Origin: Rhizobium phaseoli
GTDB taxonomy: Bacteria > Pseudomonadota > Alphaproteobacteria > Rhizobiales > Rhizobiaceae
Assembly (NCBI RefSeq): GCF_010668805.1
Contig: NZ_WUFT01000001.1
Coordinates: forward strand, 372,001-436,000
Direction of reading: 5' to 3'
Length of the DNA stretch: 64,000 nt
The notes below the pieces were generated by a model, which was given only the letters and a program-made list of their open reading frames with translations, did no database searches and was not told the DNA's origin. The position numbers and the translations under genes were made by a program. The first letter of the stretch is position 1. Every line of letters begins with the position of its first letter. Shown here in pieces: positions 1 to 8,009 of the stretch.

Positions 1-1071
1 GCTCAGTTGGATCGGAGAAAGGTTGAACGACAGGACGAGATCATTTGGCCAGGAAAGCGCATCGGTGCAGGCGCAGCGAAGCAACTGATCCGTCAATTCG
101 ACGATCAGGCCGGCTTGCTCTGCCACGGGAATGAATTCGCTCGGCGGGATGAATTCGCCGGAGGTCGTTTTCCAGCGCGCCAGCGCCTCGAAGCCGATAA
201 TCTTGTTCGCCTTCAGGTCCACGAGCGGTTGGTAATAGGGAACGATATCAGCCTTCCGGATGGCTGCTCGCAGATCCCCTTCCATGCGAATCCGTTTTGC
301 CAACTCCTCCTGCATCGACGGCACGAAGGGCATCACCAAATCGCGCCCCTGCTTTTTCGCCACAGACATCGCACAGTCGGAATGTCGAACGACTTGACCG
401 AGGTCGTCGCCGTTCTCCGGATAAAGCGCCAAGCCGACGCTGGCGCCGAGATCAACGACGACACTATTGAATGTGAAAGACTTGCCGATCACGCTGACGA
501 TGCGGCTGCCCAAAGCGGCAGGATCGGGATTTCCCATCCGCCGCGCCAGAACGACAAACTCGTCTGCCCCAAGGCGGAAAACGTGCTCACGCGGAAAGAG
601 GGCGGAGAGCCGCTGAGCAACAGCCTTCAGCACCACATCACCGTGATCGCGCCCCAGCAGGTCATTGACCTTCTTGAAGCCGTCGAGATCGATGCTGAAC
701 ACGGCATAGGTTTCCTCTGACCTTTGATCGATCATCGCCTGCGCGCACACGGAATCCAGAAATCTGCGATTGGGCAGCTCGGTCAGCGTGTCATGACAGG
801 CAATCCAGTCAACGTTCTTTTCGGCCTGCAGCCTGCGGCTGACCTCAAGCGAAAGATCCCGGATCCGCAACGCGGAATAGATCAGTCCCAGAAACCCGGA
901 GATGCTGATTGCGAGGAGCGCGTGGTCGAGGGGATAGCCATGATGCCGCTCGACAAACCCATCCAATCCTTCATGCCAATGCAACCGCCAGGATAGGCAG
1001 AAGAGAAGCAGGAAGATCGAGATCCAGACCAAAATCTCCATCTGCGGTCTGGTTGGCTGGATGCGAGGCAT
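1..1071 (-). CDS. GGDEF/EAL-domain protein, 3' end cut by the window
   Basis: The reading frame enters at 1071 (ATG after CAGGAG) and runs off the left edge, so 357 residues are visible. Residues about 13-28 and 50-68 are two hydrophobic membrane segments. A GGDEF domain follows from about residue 90 (HDTLTELPNRRF), with its signature reading GADEF instead of GGDEF. An EAL domain begins near residue 275 (YYQPLVDL, then GFEALARW). Proteins of this layout make or degrade cyclic di-GMP at the inner membrane. The altered GGDEF box suggests weak or absent cyclase activity while the visible start of the EAL domain looks intact; the phosphodiesterase residues further on are outside the window, so this is inference. 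Confidence 0.9.
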   Translation of the reverse strand, partial: MPRIQPTRPQMEILVWISIFLLLFCLSWRLHWHEGLDGFVERHHGYPLDHALLAISISGFLGLIYSALRIRDLSLEVSRRLQAEKNVDWIACHDTLTELPNRRFLDSVCAQAMIDQRSEETYAVFSIDLDGFKKVNDLLGRDHGDVVLKAVAQRLSALFPREHVFRLGADEFVVLARRMGNPDPAALGSRIVSVIGKSFTFNSVVVDLGASVGLALYPENGDDLGQVVRHSDCAMSVAKKQGRDLVMPFVPSMQEELAKRIRMEGDLRAAIRKADIVPYYQPLVDLKANKIIGFEALARWKTTSGEFIPPSEFIPVAEQAGLIVELTDQLLRCACTDALSWPNDLVLSFNLSPIQLS

Positions 1072-1583
1072 GGGAAGGCTCCTGTTGGGTGAAGAACCAT
1101 CATGGCCAGTTCGCAGGACCGCATCGTCCCCTAGATATTTTCCAACACCGCCACAATTCATTCGGGCGGAATTAAGCAGGCCGGCTTTTGCCGTCGTTGA
1201 TCAAGCGCACAGCACCGACCAGCCCGTAAGACTATCTGAACTTCGAACGTTAATGGTGGGTTGCCTTGACGCCGCCGCCGGCATTTCGCTGCGCAGAACG
1301 GACAGCTTCCCCGCAAACTGGATCGAGTGTCACCGATCGAAAGCGTGGCGCAGGCCATTGAAAGGTAGGGGTAACACTCCAGTGTCCGAGACCATGGAGC
1401 CGTTCTGCCGCGGATCCTTCGCGTCGACGGAGCATGGATCGCCCAGCGACAAAATGTTTCCTGCCGAGTGAAGACCCGTGCTTTCGGCCGTTACAAACTG
1501 AACTTGCCGATGGATTGAATACAATATGTATGCAACATGGCGATGCCTGCCTGCCTGTTTGGCCAGGCTGAGATGGAGAAAAA
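1072..1583. other. non-coding interval with ATACA-N3-TGTAT half-sites
   Basis: About 510 bases lie between the divergent GGDEF/EAL gene and the Ldh2-family gene. I see no convincing gene on either strand: short open frames lack a ribosome site or a recognisable product. The one notable element is an inverted repeat ATACA-ATA-TGTAT at 1519-1531, about 55 bases before the Ldh2-family start. A related ATACA-TCTT-TGTAT lies at 3726-3739, before the hypD-like gene of the same pathway. Confidence 0.5.
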
Positions 1584-2621
1584 ATGACTGAGACAGCCAC
1601 CATGTCGATCAGCCAACTGCACGAGTTGGTTGAAGCAATCTTTCGGCGGGCCGGGTTGAATGCGGTGCAGGCAGTTGCATTGACGAATGTCATTGTGGCT
1701 GGCGAGCGCGACGGCTGCAAATCTCACGGCATCTACCGCATCGAGGGCGCCTTGCGCACGGTGAAAGCGGGAAAAGCCAAGCCCGATGCCATTCCGGCGA
1801 TAGCCCCGCAGGCAAGTTCCGGTATCGTGACGGTTCAGGGGAATGGCGGGTTTGCAAATCCCGCCTTCGAGCTTGGCGTGCCGCTGCTTGCTCAATCGGC
1901 GCACGCGTCGGGAATAGCGGCGTTGGTTGTCAATGATGTCGTCCACTTTTCCGCGCTCTGGTCTGAGGTGGAGGCCCTGACCGGACAAGGCCTAGCGGCG
2001 ATTGTCATGTGCCCGAGCTATGCCGCGGTTGCTCCGGCAGGCGGCAGCAAGCCACTGCTGGGGACCAACCCGTTCGCCTTCGGCTGGCCGCGAGGGGACA
2101 AGCCGCCCTACGTTTTCGACTTCGCGACATCCATGGTGGCCCGAGGTGAAATTGAACTTCATCGCCGCGCCGGCAAGCAGCTGCCTGAAGGCTGGGCAAT
2201 CGATGCGCACGGCGCCCCGACCACCGATCCTGATGAAGCTCTCGCCGGCGCAATGCTGCCCTTCGGCGGCCATAAGGGCTCGGCCATAGGAACGATGATC
2301 GAATTGCTTGCCGGGGTCATGATCGGTGATCTGACAAGCCCTGAGGTGCTGGATTATCTCGGGACGACGACACTGTCACCCGTGCATGGCGAACTGATCA
2401 TCGCCATGTCGCCGAAGGCGTTTTCGGCGGGCCGTCCGGGTGACCCGTTTGCGCGCGCAGAAGCGCTGTTCGACGCAATCATCGGCGGTGGCGCGCGGCT
2501 TCCCTCCGAACGCCGTTTCATTGCGCGCGCAAAGTCTGAAAGCGAAGGGATCACCCTGGCCTCGGCTGAATTGGAGCAGCTCAGCCGCCTTCATGACAAG
2601 GGCCTGGACGCCGTTTCTTGA
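1584..2621 (+). CDS. Ldh2/malate-dehydrogenase family oxidoreductase, likely delta1-pyrroline-2-carboxylate reductase
   Basis: The 345-residue product belongs to the Ldh2 (malate/L-lactate/ureidoglycolate) NAD(P)H-dependent family, shown by ERDGCKSHGIYR near residue 40 with the family's Ser-His, and by FGGHKGSAIG near residue 230. The start is ATG at 1584 after ATGGAGAAAAA. In this family one branch reduces delta1-pyrroline-2-carboxylate or delta1-piperideine-2-carboxylate to L-proline or L-pipecolate. The presence of an aconitase X dehydratase 2 kb away, whose product would be delta1-pyrroline-2-carboxylate, favours that role. The gene is convergent with the hypD-like gene and shares a terminator hairpin with it. 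Lactate or malate dehydrogenase activity cannot be excluded from sequence alone. Confidence 0.75.
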   Translation: MTETATMSISQLHELVEAIFRRAGLNAVQAVALTNVIVAGERDGCKSHGIYRIEGALRTVKAGKAKPDAIPAIAPQASSGIVTVQGNGGFANPAFELGVPLLAQSAHASGIAALVVNDVVHFSALWSEVEALTGQGLAAIVMCPSYAAVAPAGGSKPLLGTNPFAFGWPRGDKPPYVFDFATSMVARGEIELHRRAGKQLPEGWAIDAHGAPTTDPDEALAGAMLPFGGHKGSAIGTMIELLAGVMIGDLTSPEVLDYLGTTTLSPVHGELIIAMSPKAFSAGRPGDPFARAEALFDAIIGGGARLPSERRFIARAKSESEGITLASAELEQLSRLHDKGLDAVS

Positions 2622-2646
2622 CGAGGTTTCGACGTGGCATGAAACC

Positions 2647-2671
2647 AACAGGCCCCCGAAGGAGGCCTGTT
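2647..2671. terminator. bidirectional terminator hairpin
   Basis: AACAGGCC (2647-2654) pairs with GGCCTGTT (2664-2671) across a 9-base loop. It lies between two convergent genes, 25 bases after the Ldh2-family stop and 18 bases after the hypD-like stop on the other strand, so it can serve both. There is no long T run. Confidence 0.6.
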
Positions 2672-2689
2672 CATTGAAGGGATAAAGGA

Positions 2690-3652
2690 TCAGGCCCTGT
2701 ATTTTTCGACCGCGCCAGGCAGTTTGCTCCATCCGGCATACCAGGTGTCGAACAGCTTCAATTGGCGCTCGACATAGCCGCGCTGGCTTTCGGACAGTTC
2801 ATCGGTTTCGTTGAATTGCAAGGCGTATTCCGCGTCACCCTTCAGCACCATCATGTGCTTGAAATAAAGCACGAGATCCGGACCTTCATCGAAGGACGAA
2901 AGCACGCCGAGCGCCGATTCCAGTTCGAGCGCACGCTGACGGGCATCGGGGTCGCCCTTGGCGGCAGCCTGCGAAAGATTGCACATGTGGATGACTTCCT
3001 TGGGCAGGACGCAGCCAATGCCGGTGATCGCGCCGACAGCACCGCAATTCACGAACCCATGGAAGACACAGGTATCGACGCCGATCATCAGCGACACATC
3101 ATCGTCGCGGCTGGTGATGTTTTCCGCGGCATAACGCATGTCGGCTGCACCGCCGAATTCCTTGAAGCCGACGAGGTTCGGGTGGTCTGCGCGCAGGGCA
3201 AAAAACAGATCGGCCCGGGTTGCGAAGCCATAGTAAGGGCTGTTGTAAATGACGGCAGGAAGATCCGGCGCGGCCGCAAGGATGGCCTTGAAATGGTTCT
3301 TTTGGGCAGCAACAACGGTGCCGCGGGAAAGCACGCGGGGGATAACCATCAGTCCCTGAGCGCCCACTTTCTGAGCGTGCGCGGCATGGGCAACGGCTGA
3401 AGCGGTATTGACCGCGCCTGTGCCGACGATAACCGGGATGCCGGCATTGATCAGGCGCTCGACGCCTTCCATGCGCTGTTGATCAGTCAAAAGCGGCCAA
3501 TCACCCATCGAGCCGCAATAGACGACCGCCGACATTCCCTGTGCGATGAGTTCTTTGCCCTTGCGCACCAGCCCGTCATAGTCGGGGCTGCGGTCATCCT
3601 TGCAGGGCGTCATCAAAGCGGGAACGACGCCCGAAAAAATCTTGGCTTTCAT
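2690..3652 (-). CDS. hypD: DapA-family lyase, likely delta1-pyrroline-4-hydroxy-2-carboxylate deaminase (HypD/LhpC)
   Basis: A 320-residue TIM-barrel protein of the dihydrodipicolinate synthase/N-acetylneuraminate lyase family. The Schiff-base lysine is in VGFKEFGG, the catalytic tyrosine in YNSPYYG, and the substrate loop is CGSMGDWPLLT. Its sequence closely resembles what I recall of HypD of Sinorhizobium meliloti, which deaminates pyrroline-hydroxy-carboxylate to alpha-ketoglutarate semialdehyde in 4-hydroxyproline breakdown. Neighbouring GntR and aconitase X genes fit a hydroxyproline locus. The racemase and D-hydroxyproline dehydrogenase of the 4-hydroxyproline route are not in this window. 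The operator-like palindrome TTGTCGACAA lies about 93 bases upstream of the start. Confidence 0.8.
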   Translation of the reverse strand: MKAKIFSGVVPALMTPCKDDRSPDYDGLVRKGKELIAQGMSAVVYCGSMGDWPLLTDQQRMEGVERLINAGIPVIVGTGAVNTASAVAHAAHAQKVGAQGLMVIPRVLSRGTVVAAQKNHFKAILAAAPDLPAVIYNSPYYGFATRADLFFALRADHPNLVGFKEFGGAADMRYAAENITSRDDDVSLMIGVDTCVFHGFVNCGAVGAITGIGCVLPKEVIHMCNLSQAAAKGDPDARQRALELESALGVLSSFDEGPDLVLYFKHMMVLKGDAEYALQFNETDELSESQRGYVERQLKLFDTWYAGWSKLPGAVEKYRA

Positions 3653-3744
3653 CGTGAAAACTCCTCGGTGAGACGAAACGGAAACGGGTGGCGGATGCGG
3701 AGCGTCGCGCCTCTATAAAAGGAATATACATCTTTGTATTTTTT

Positions 3745-3754
3745 TTGTCGACAA
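3745..3754. promoter_or_regulatory. palindrome TTGTCGACAA upstream of hypD, candidate GntR operator
   Basis: A perfect 10-base palindrome in the 118-base gap between the gntR and hypD genes. The same 10 bases occur at 4489-4498 just before gntR. GntR/FCD regulators bind short inverted repeats of this size, so autoregulation plus control of hypD is the natural reading. The pairing of regulator and site is inferred. Confidence 0.6.
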
Positions 3755-3770
3755 GAAATTGCCCTGTTTT

Positions 3771-4475
3771 TTAAAGACTGATGTCGAACCGGTCTTTCCT
3801 CGCAAACAGCTTCTGAATCTGCTCGACAATCTGTTCCGCGTGAATGCGCGCCAGCCGGTCGGCGAGGTCGGCGTCACGCGCGGCGACTGCGGCGATGATC
3901 TCTTCGTGTTCGTCGACGAATTGCTGCGGCAGCCGATCTCCATAGGACTGGTAGTACAGCCGGAGAATGCGTCGTCCATCATCGAGGATGCGATTGAAAA
4001 CGGCGACGAAGTATGGATTGTGCCCGGCTTCTGCAATCGAAGAATGAAGAGCGGCGTTGGCCGCAATCATCGCCAGGGCGTCCTGGTTCGCGACGGCGGT
4101 TGCGAATTCCAATTGGCGAGCCTTGATCTCCAGCAAATCTGCAGGACGGTGATATTGCGCCGCCAGCTTTGTGGTGACGCGGTACATCAGCACCAAAGCG
4201 TCGAAGAAGGTATGCAGGTTGAGAAAGTCGATATTGGATACCATCGTCGACCGATTGGGCAGGGTATCGATCAGGCCTTCACCCGCAAGGCGGACCAGCG
4301 CTTCGCGGATTGGCGTGCGCGACATTTTGAAATGTTCGGCGAGCTGGACCTCGTCGATCGGGCTGCCGGGTGGCAGGACCAAGTCCAGAATGTCGTTGCG
4401 CAGAAGCTCGTATACGGTTTTCGCACCGGAACCGCGCTTGCGTTCAGCGGAGGGAGATTGCGTTTGCGCGGCCAT
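3771..4475 (-). CDS. GntR/FCD-family transcriptional regulator of the hydroxyproline cluster
   Basis: The 234-residue product starts at ATG 4475, preceded by AAGGATTTTGAA. An upstream in-frame ATG at 4598 would add 41 Cys/Arg-rich residues unlike the family. A winged helix-turn-helix occupies residues about 20-80 (YELLRNDILDLVLPPGSPI, then MSRTPIREALVRLAGEGLI), typical of the FadR/FCD branch. The C-terminal helical FCD ligand domain includes LHSSIAEAGHNPYF and ends with DEHEEIIAAV, placing the usual metal/ligand His residues. It lies between the aconitase X gene and hypD on the same strand. It probably responds to a hydroxyproline intermediate and acts at TTGTCGACAA. Confidence 0.85.
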   Translation of the reverse strand: MAAQTQSPSAERKRGSGAKTVYELLRNDILDLVLPPGSPIDEVQLAEHFKMSRTPIREALVRLAGEGLIDTLPNRSTMVSNIDFLNLHTFFDALVLMYRVTTKLAAQYHRPADLLEIKARQLEFATAVANQDALAMIAANAALHSSIAEAGHNPYFVAVFNRILDDGRRILRLYYQSYGDRLPQQFVDEHEEIIAAVAARDADLADRLARIHAEQIVEQIQKLFARKDRFDISL

Positions 4476-4488
4476 TTCAAAATCCTTG

Positions 4489-4498
4489 TTGTCGACAA
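4489..4498. promoter_or_regulatory. second copy of palindrome TTGTCGACAA, before gntR
   Basis: The palindrome, extended here to GTTGTCGACAAC (4488-4499), lies only 14 bases before the gntR start and directly upstream of its ribosome site. Binding there would block the regulator's own expression. It matches the site at 3745-3754. Confidence 0.6.
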
Positions 4499-4619
4499 CG
4501 GGTACTTTGAAACATTCACGCGGGCAACTGTTCGTGTTCTGCTCTCGTCCTTTGCAACAAGCGCAAAACTCTCGCCGCGGACGCCGGCCGGCACGCAATC
4601 GGCTATTGACAGCGGTCGA

Positions 4620-6341
4620 TCATACCGGCAGCAGGGCTTCGCCTGTCCATCCTGCTGCTCGCGGCGTCACGCGTCCTGAAATCGCCGCTTCCACGCAGTC
4701 GCTCAGACTGGCGAGCCGCACGGCACGACCCGAGAGGCCAGGGCCGTAATGCGCATATTTTCCGGAGTTCGTGATCACCGCCTTGGTCCTGGTGGGAAAC
4801 ACCGGTTCGGAGATCGAGCACCAGCAAAGGTCCGGGAAAACCTGAACCCCCGCCTGACGCAACGCCGCAAGCGTGCCGTCGCCTTGAGCCTGGTCGATCA
4901 CCTGTCGGCCGGCCGTGACAATCACTGCGACGCCCGGATGGCGGCGCCTTCCCATCAATGCAGTCGTCAGCGCGCCGGCCAGCGCGCGGCATTCCTCGAT
5001 CGATGCATGCGGGCTCCCGATCGCGACGAGCTCGACATCTGCCGGGCCGTCATTCAATAAGCGCCACGCATCATGCATGTCCTCGACGGTGATGCTGACC
5101 TGACCGGCGTCCGGATGGACTGGCCCGTCTGCCTCGGGCGTGACCCCTGCAACGTGCAGCATTGGCGAGGCTGATGTTGTTCCGAATGCAGCGCAGAGCG
5201 CTTTCAAATCGTCTCGAGACGGGCGGGCCTGCCCAAGCCCTTTGACCAGCGGAATGCAATCCGGCGCCTTCTTGCCGATCAGATATCCGATCAGCGGCCA
5301 AAACGCGTCGTTCACGGGTTCAGGGGTTTCAACCTCGATAACCAGCCGAGCGTGCCGATTGATGTCGAGATAAACCCCGGATTCCGGGGCTCTGCCTGTC
5401 AATGCGATACAGAGATCCAGGAAGTCAGGGTGTTTGGCCGTGCGCGCACCGAGCACGGTGTTGGCGAAGATGACGGCATTGGACTCCGACCAGGCAATCG
5501 TTTCGCCGGTTTGCGGCGCGCTGTCCAAAAGATAGGGAGAACAGGTGAAGGTTGGCCGGCAGCCCATTCGCACGTAAGCGTCGGCAAGGCGTGCGGCCGG
5601 TGCGCCGAAGGACGGTGGTATCCCCTGCCTTTCCCAGTTCGCCCGATCGACCGAGATCGCATTCATCGTGGTCGGAATACGCACCCGCGCACCGAGATCG
5701 GCGATCGTCTCGGCAAAAGTCAGGTTGGCCGGACTTGCATAGATACACCCGTCGATATGGCCTTGGCTGACATCGATGAGCCGCGTGGCACCCTGCTGGG
5801 CGGCCATTGCACAAATGATCCGCATCGCCTGCATCGCGCCCGGACCATCGGCGCCACTAAGCATGCTGCGGTCTTCCTCGGTCAGTTGGAGGTCGGCGAG
5901 GGCAGGCGCAGGCAGTTGCGTATTGAGGCTCTGGGAGGTGATCACGCCACTCTCTATCGACGCCGATTGAGCCTGGGAAAGACGTCGAAAATTCTCCGGG
6001 CTGAGCCTGATGACCGGCATGGGCCTATCGAACATCTCGGCTGCTATCAGTGCACCGAGCGTCAAGACGTCTTCTGCTTCGCTGAAGACCAGAGCGGCCG
6101 GACCGCGGCCTGTCAGGATAAGGTCGAGCAACACGCCGGATCCCGTGCAGGAGCCACGGCTCGTCGGCATCATCAAAATGGCGCCGGTCAGGGAAACGCC
6201 GCGCAGCGGATGGTGCACGTCGATGACATCTCCGGTTGCCGGGTCCACGCCGCCCCAGAAGCTCAGTGCCTCCTCCGTTGCGACAACGCGGCCGGTTGCG
6301 GAGCCGTTCAAAACGATCCGCGATGCTGATGCGATGGTCAT
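4620..6341 (-). CDS. acnX: fused aconitase X (type I), probable cis-3-hydroxy-L-proline dehydratase
   Basis: A 573-residue protein joining the two aconitase X modules. Residues about 10-130 are the small swivelling domain (old DUF126), with [12 protein letters not shown]. From about 150 the large domain (old DUF521) follows, with [28 protein letters not shown] and [12 protein letters not shown]. Fused type I enzymes of this family dehydrate cis-3-hydroxy-L-proline to delta1-pyrroline-2-carboxylate. Archaeal split enzymes instead act on mevalonate 5-phosphate. The Ldh2-family reductase nearby could take the product to L-proline. There is no recognisable membrane segment, so it is cytoplasmic. 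It follows the TfoX-like gene by 88 bases and may share its transcript. Confidence 0.85.
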   Translation of the reverse strand: MTIASASRIVLNGSATGRVVATEEALSFWGGVDPATGDVIDVHHPLRGVSLTGAILMMPTSRGSCTGSGVLLDLILTGRGPAALVFSEAEDVLTLGALIAAEMFDRPMPVIRLSPENFRRLSQAQSASIESGVITSQSLNTQLPAPALADLQLTEEDRSMLSGADGPGAMQAMRIICAMAAQQGATRLIDVSQGHIDGCIYASPANLTFAETIADLGARVRIPTTMNAISVDRANWERQGIPPSFGAPAARLADAYVRMGCRPTFTCSPYLLDSAPQTGETIAWSESNAVIFANTVLGARTAKHPDFLDLCIALTGRAPESGVYLDINRHARLVIEVETPEPVNDAFWPLIGYLIGKKAPDCIPLVKGLGQARPSRDDLKALCAAFGTTSASPMLHVAGVTPEADGPVHPDAGQVSITVEDMHDAWRLLNDGPADVELVAIGSPHASIEECRALAGALTTALMGRRRHPGVAVIVTAGRQVIDQAQGDGTLAALRQAGVQVFPDLCWCSISEPVFPTRTKAVITNSGKYAHYGPGLSGRAVRLASLSDCVEAAISGRVTPRAAGWTGEALLPV

Positions 6342-6429
6342 TGGCTGTCCCGTCTGCTCATTTGCTCGACTTTCGTCGTTTGCCCTTGCCAGTGGATCGT
6401 CTTGCCGACGCCAGGCAGTTCGAGCCGCC

Positions 6430-6813
6430 TCAAGAGCACGGATCTTCGACGGCCATGATCGTGTCGGCGCGTCTGCGGCCGGGCGTGGGGGTCGCGTGCA
6501 ATGCTCGCTCCGAGCAGGTTTGCAGCAGCGCCGGATCGTCGATCACCTGTGCCGGGACTGCGTAATAGCGGCGAACCGTCACCTCCCTGCCAGCAGCGCG
6601 GTAGCGGAATGGTTCGGAGCCATCTGCCTCGAACTCTGCGCGCATCGCGGCGTCGACGCGAAGATATAACGTGCCCTTCATGACGAAGCCGAACTGCGCG
6701 CCGTTTCGCACGAGGGCGGATCCGCCGAAGAACCGCCGGACATCGATGCCGCCGGCCGGAGCGATCTGGCTGGCGAAATCGAGTGCCAGGCTGCGTGTCG
6801 CCTCGCTACCCAT
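6430..6813 (-). CDS. TfoX/Sxy N-terminal domain family protein
   Basis: The 127-residue product resembles the TfoX N-terminal domain: [20 protein letters not shown] and [13 protein letters not shown] match the usual FGG and LYLR/K patterns. The start at ATG 6813 overlaps the stop of the preceding gene (ATGGGTAG), indicating translational coupling. In Enterobacteria and Haemophilus such proteins control competence, but stand-alone rhizobial members have no proven role. The last 25 residues are Arg/Pro-rich and unlike the family. It is the third gene of a tetR-NTF2-TfoX unit. Confidence 0.7.
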   Translation of the reverse strand: MGSEATRSLALDFASQIAPAGGIDVRRFFGGSALVRNGAQFGFVMKGTLYLRVDAAMRAEFEADGSEPFRYRAAGREVTVRRYYAVPAQVIDDPALLQTCSERALHATPTPGRRRADTIMAVEDPCS

Positions 6814-7168
6814 GGTGCTGCCCCGCCAGAGGATCGAAGAAGCCGGTGATCGTGCCGAGCCGGCCATCGGAAATCACCCCGAAGCTGGTGCCGGTTTGCA
6901 GGACGCGCTCGTCTTCGTGGCGCAGTTCCCAGCGGGCCAGCGAACGTTGATTGTGATGGAGGACGCCCAATATTTCGAACCGGCCTCCCGGTACGCTCTC
7001 CTGAAAACCGGCCATGTAAGCCGAAAGACCGGCTCGCCCGGCGATCGCTCCATTGGGATCGCAATAGGTGACATCGTCAGCGAGGCAAGCCAACATTTCC
7101 GGCTCGCGAGCGTCAGCATCCAGTGACCAGATGGCCGCATATCGGTTCCATAGTGCTTCAGGTGTCAT
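6806..7168 (-). CDS. NTF2-like (SnoaL-type) small protein
   Basis: A 120-residue protein with the NTF2-like cone fold pattern: an N-terminal helix (ALWNRYAAIWSL), then CLADDVTYCDPNG, IAGRAGLSAYMAGF and a closing strand GRLGTITGFFDPL. Such proteins are small isomerases, hydrolases or binding modules; no specific reaction can be assigned. It overlaps the tetR gene upstream by 4 bases (ATGA) and the TfoX-like gene downstream by 8, so the three are a tight operon. Confidence 0.75.
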   Translation of the reverse strand: MTPEALWNRYAAIWSLDADAREPEMLACLADDVTYCDPNGAIAGRAGLSAYMAGFQESVPGGRFEILGVLHHNQRSLARWELRHEDERVLQTGTSFGVISDGRLGTITGFFDPLAGQHHG

Positions 7169-7752
7169 AACAGTGTCTCCAGTTGATTGAATTCGTCTTC
7201 GATCGCCTGCCGCAGGCCGGCCTTGTCTTCGCCGCCGCGAATGAGCACGAGCAGGCCTTGATAGAAGGCAAGAAGACGGATGGCCGTGCTGGCCGCCCTG
7301 GCTCCATCCGCATCGCGAGCCAGGGTCGACTGCTCGGTGAGCCGCAAGCGGAATGTGGTGCGAAGGAGATCGAGCGCTGCCTCGACACGGGGATGCGATT
7401 TGACCCCACCTCCGAATTCCACCGCGGTGTTCGTGATCAGGCAGCCAAGGGAGCCATCATCGGGCTCATGCAGGAGCGAGAGGAACAGTTCGCGCAAGCC
7501 TTTAACTCCGCTCCCCGGCGGCGCAAACCGCTCGATCCGTCCCTCCAGGACCGCCCGGTTGTAATGTCCGAATGCCGCGTCGAAGAGGCCGGCCTTGTCG
7601 CCGAAAGCGTGATAGATGCTTCCGCCTTTGAGGCCCGTCGCCTCCTCGAGATCGCGGATCGACGCACCTTGATAGCCGTGCTTGCGAAAGATGTGCATCG
7701 CCCCCTTCAGCACCGCCTCCTCGTCGAATTCTCGCGCTCTGCCCACAATCAC
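7165..7752 (-). CDS. TetR/AcrR-family transcriptional regulator
   Basis: The 195-residue product has an N-terminal TetR helix-turn-helix at residues about 10-55 (AMHIFRKHGYQGASIRDLEE, then LKGGSIYHAFGDKAGLF). A variable ligand-binding domain follows (LFLSLLHEPDDGSLGCLITNTAVEFG), a pattern common in the branch that represses small-molecule detoxification genes. It is the first gene of the overlapping operon with the NTF2-like and TfoX-like genes. A perfect 14-base palindrome 17 bases upstream of its start is its likely operator. Confidence 0.85.
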   Translation of the reverse strand: MIVGRAREFDEEAVLKGAMHIFRKHGYQGASIRDLEEATGLKGGSIYHAFGDKAGLFDAAFGHYNRAVLEGRIERFAPPGSGVKGLRELFLSLLHEPDDGSLGCLITNTAVEFGGGVKSHPRVEAALDLLRTTFRLRLTEQSTLARDADGARAASTAIRLLAFYQGLLVLIRGGEDKAGLRQAIEDEFNQLETLL

Positions 7753-7768
7753 TCCGATTCTTTATCGA

Positions 7769-7782
7769 TCATTCTAGAATGA
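7769..7782. promoter_or_regulatory. palindrome TCATTCTAGAATGA, candidate TetR operator
   Basis: A perfect 14-base inverted repeat just upstream of the tetR start at 7752 and inside the divergent intergenic region shared with the alpha/beta-hydrolase operon. TetR repressors usually bind palindromes of about this length. It differs from the TGATGAT-type sites of the neighbouring operon, which argues for separate regulators. Confidence 0.6.
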
Positions 7783-7838
7783 CGGATCAAGAATGCAGAT
7801 GCAAGAGTCTTCCCTGACAATCTGCGGAAAAATTCCGC

Positions 7839-7867
7839 TTGACAATTTTGATGATGAATATCATTAA
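7839..7867 (+). promoter_or_regulatory. sigma70-like promoter of the hydrolase-MDR-nemA operon
   Basis: TTGACA (7839-7844) is followed after 17 bases by CATTAA (7862-7867). The spacing is ideal and the -35 box is perfect. The operator at 7848-7867 covers the spacer and the -10 box, so a bound repressor would block polymerase. Confidence 0.55.
7848..7867. promoter_or_regulatory. operator TTGATGATGAATATCATTAA (site 1)
   Basis: An imperfect inverted repeat overlapping the operon promoter. It is the same as the 20-base site at 11749-11768 except at two bases, which lies before the convergently encoded TetR gene. The TetR is therefore the likely repressor of both. Confidence 0.6.
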
Positions 7868-7872
7868 AGATC

Positions 7873-7893
7873 AATGATGACGGTTGTCATTAA
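7873..7893. promoter_or_regulatory. second operator-like repeat of the same type
   Basis: AATGATGACGGTTGTCATTAA is a looser inverted repeat of the TGAT/ATCA type placed 5 bases after site 1. The upstream region of the TetR gene also carries two sites (11718-11737 and 11749-11768), so a two-site arrangement is kept in both places. Confidence 0.45.
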
Positions 7894-8009
7894 AAATTTG
7901 AGTGACCGCAGTTGGTTTCCTTTTGCGCGAAAGTCGGTGGTCGATGCGGAAGGGCAAGGATAATGGCGATGATGAGCGTGCCGGTACGAGCCGGGGTGTG
8001 GAGTAAACG

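Noticed and set aside
7..720. Long plus-strand open frame opposite the GGDEF/EAL gene
   Set aside because: It is the antisense shadow of a gene with clear GGDEF and EAL motifs; its own translation matches nothing and has no ribosome site.
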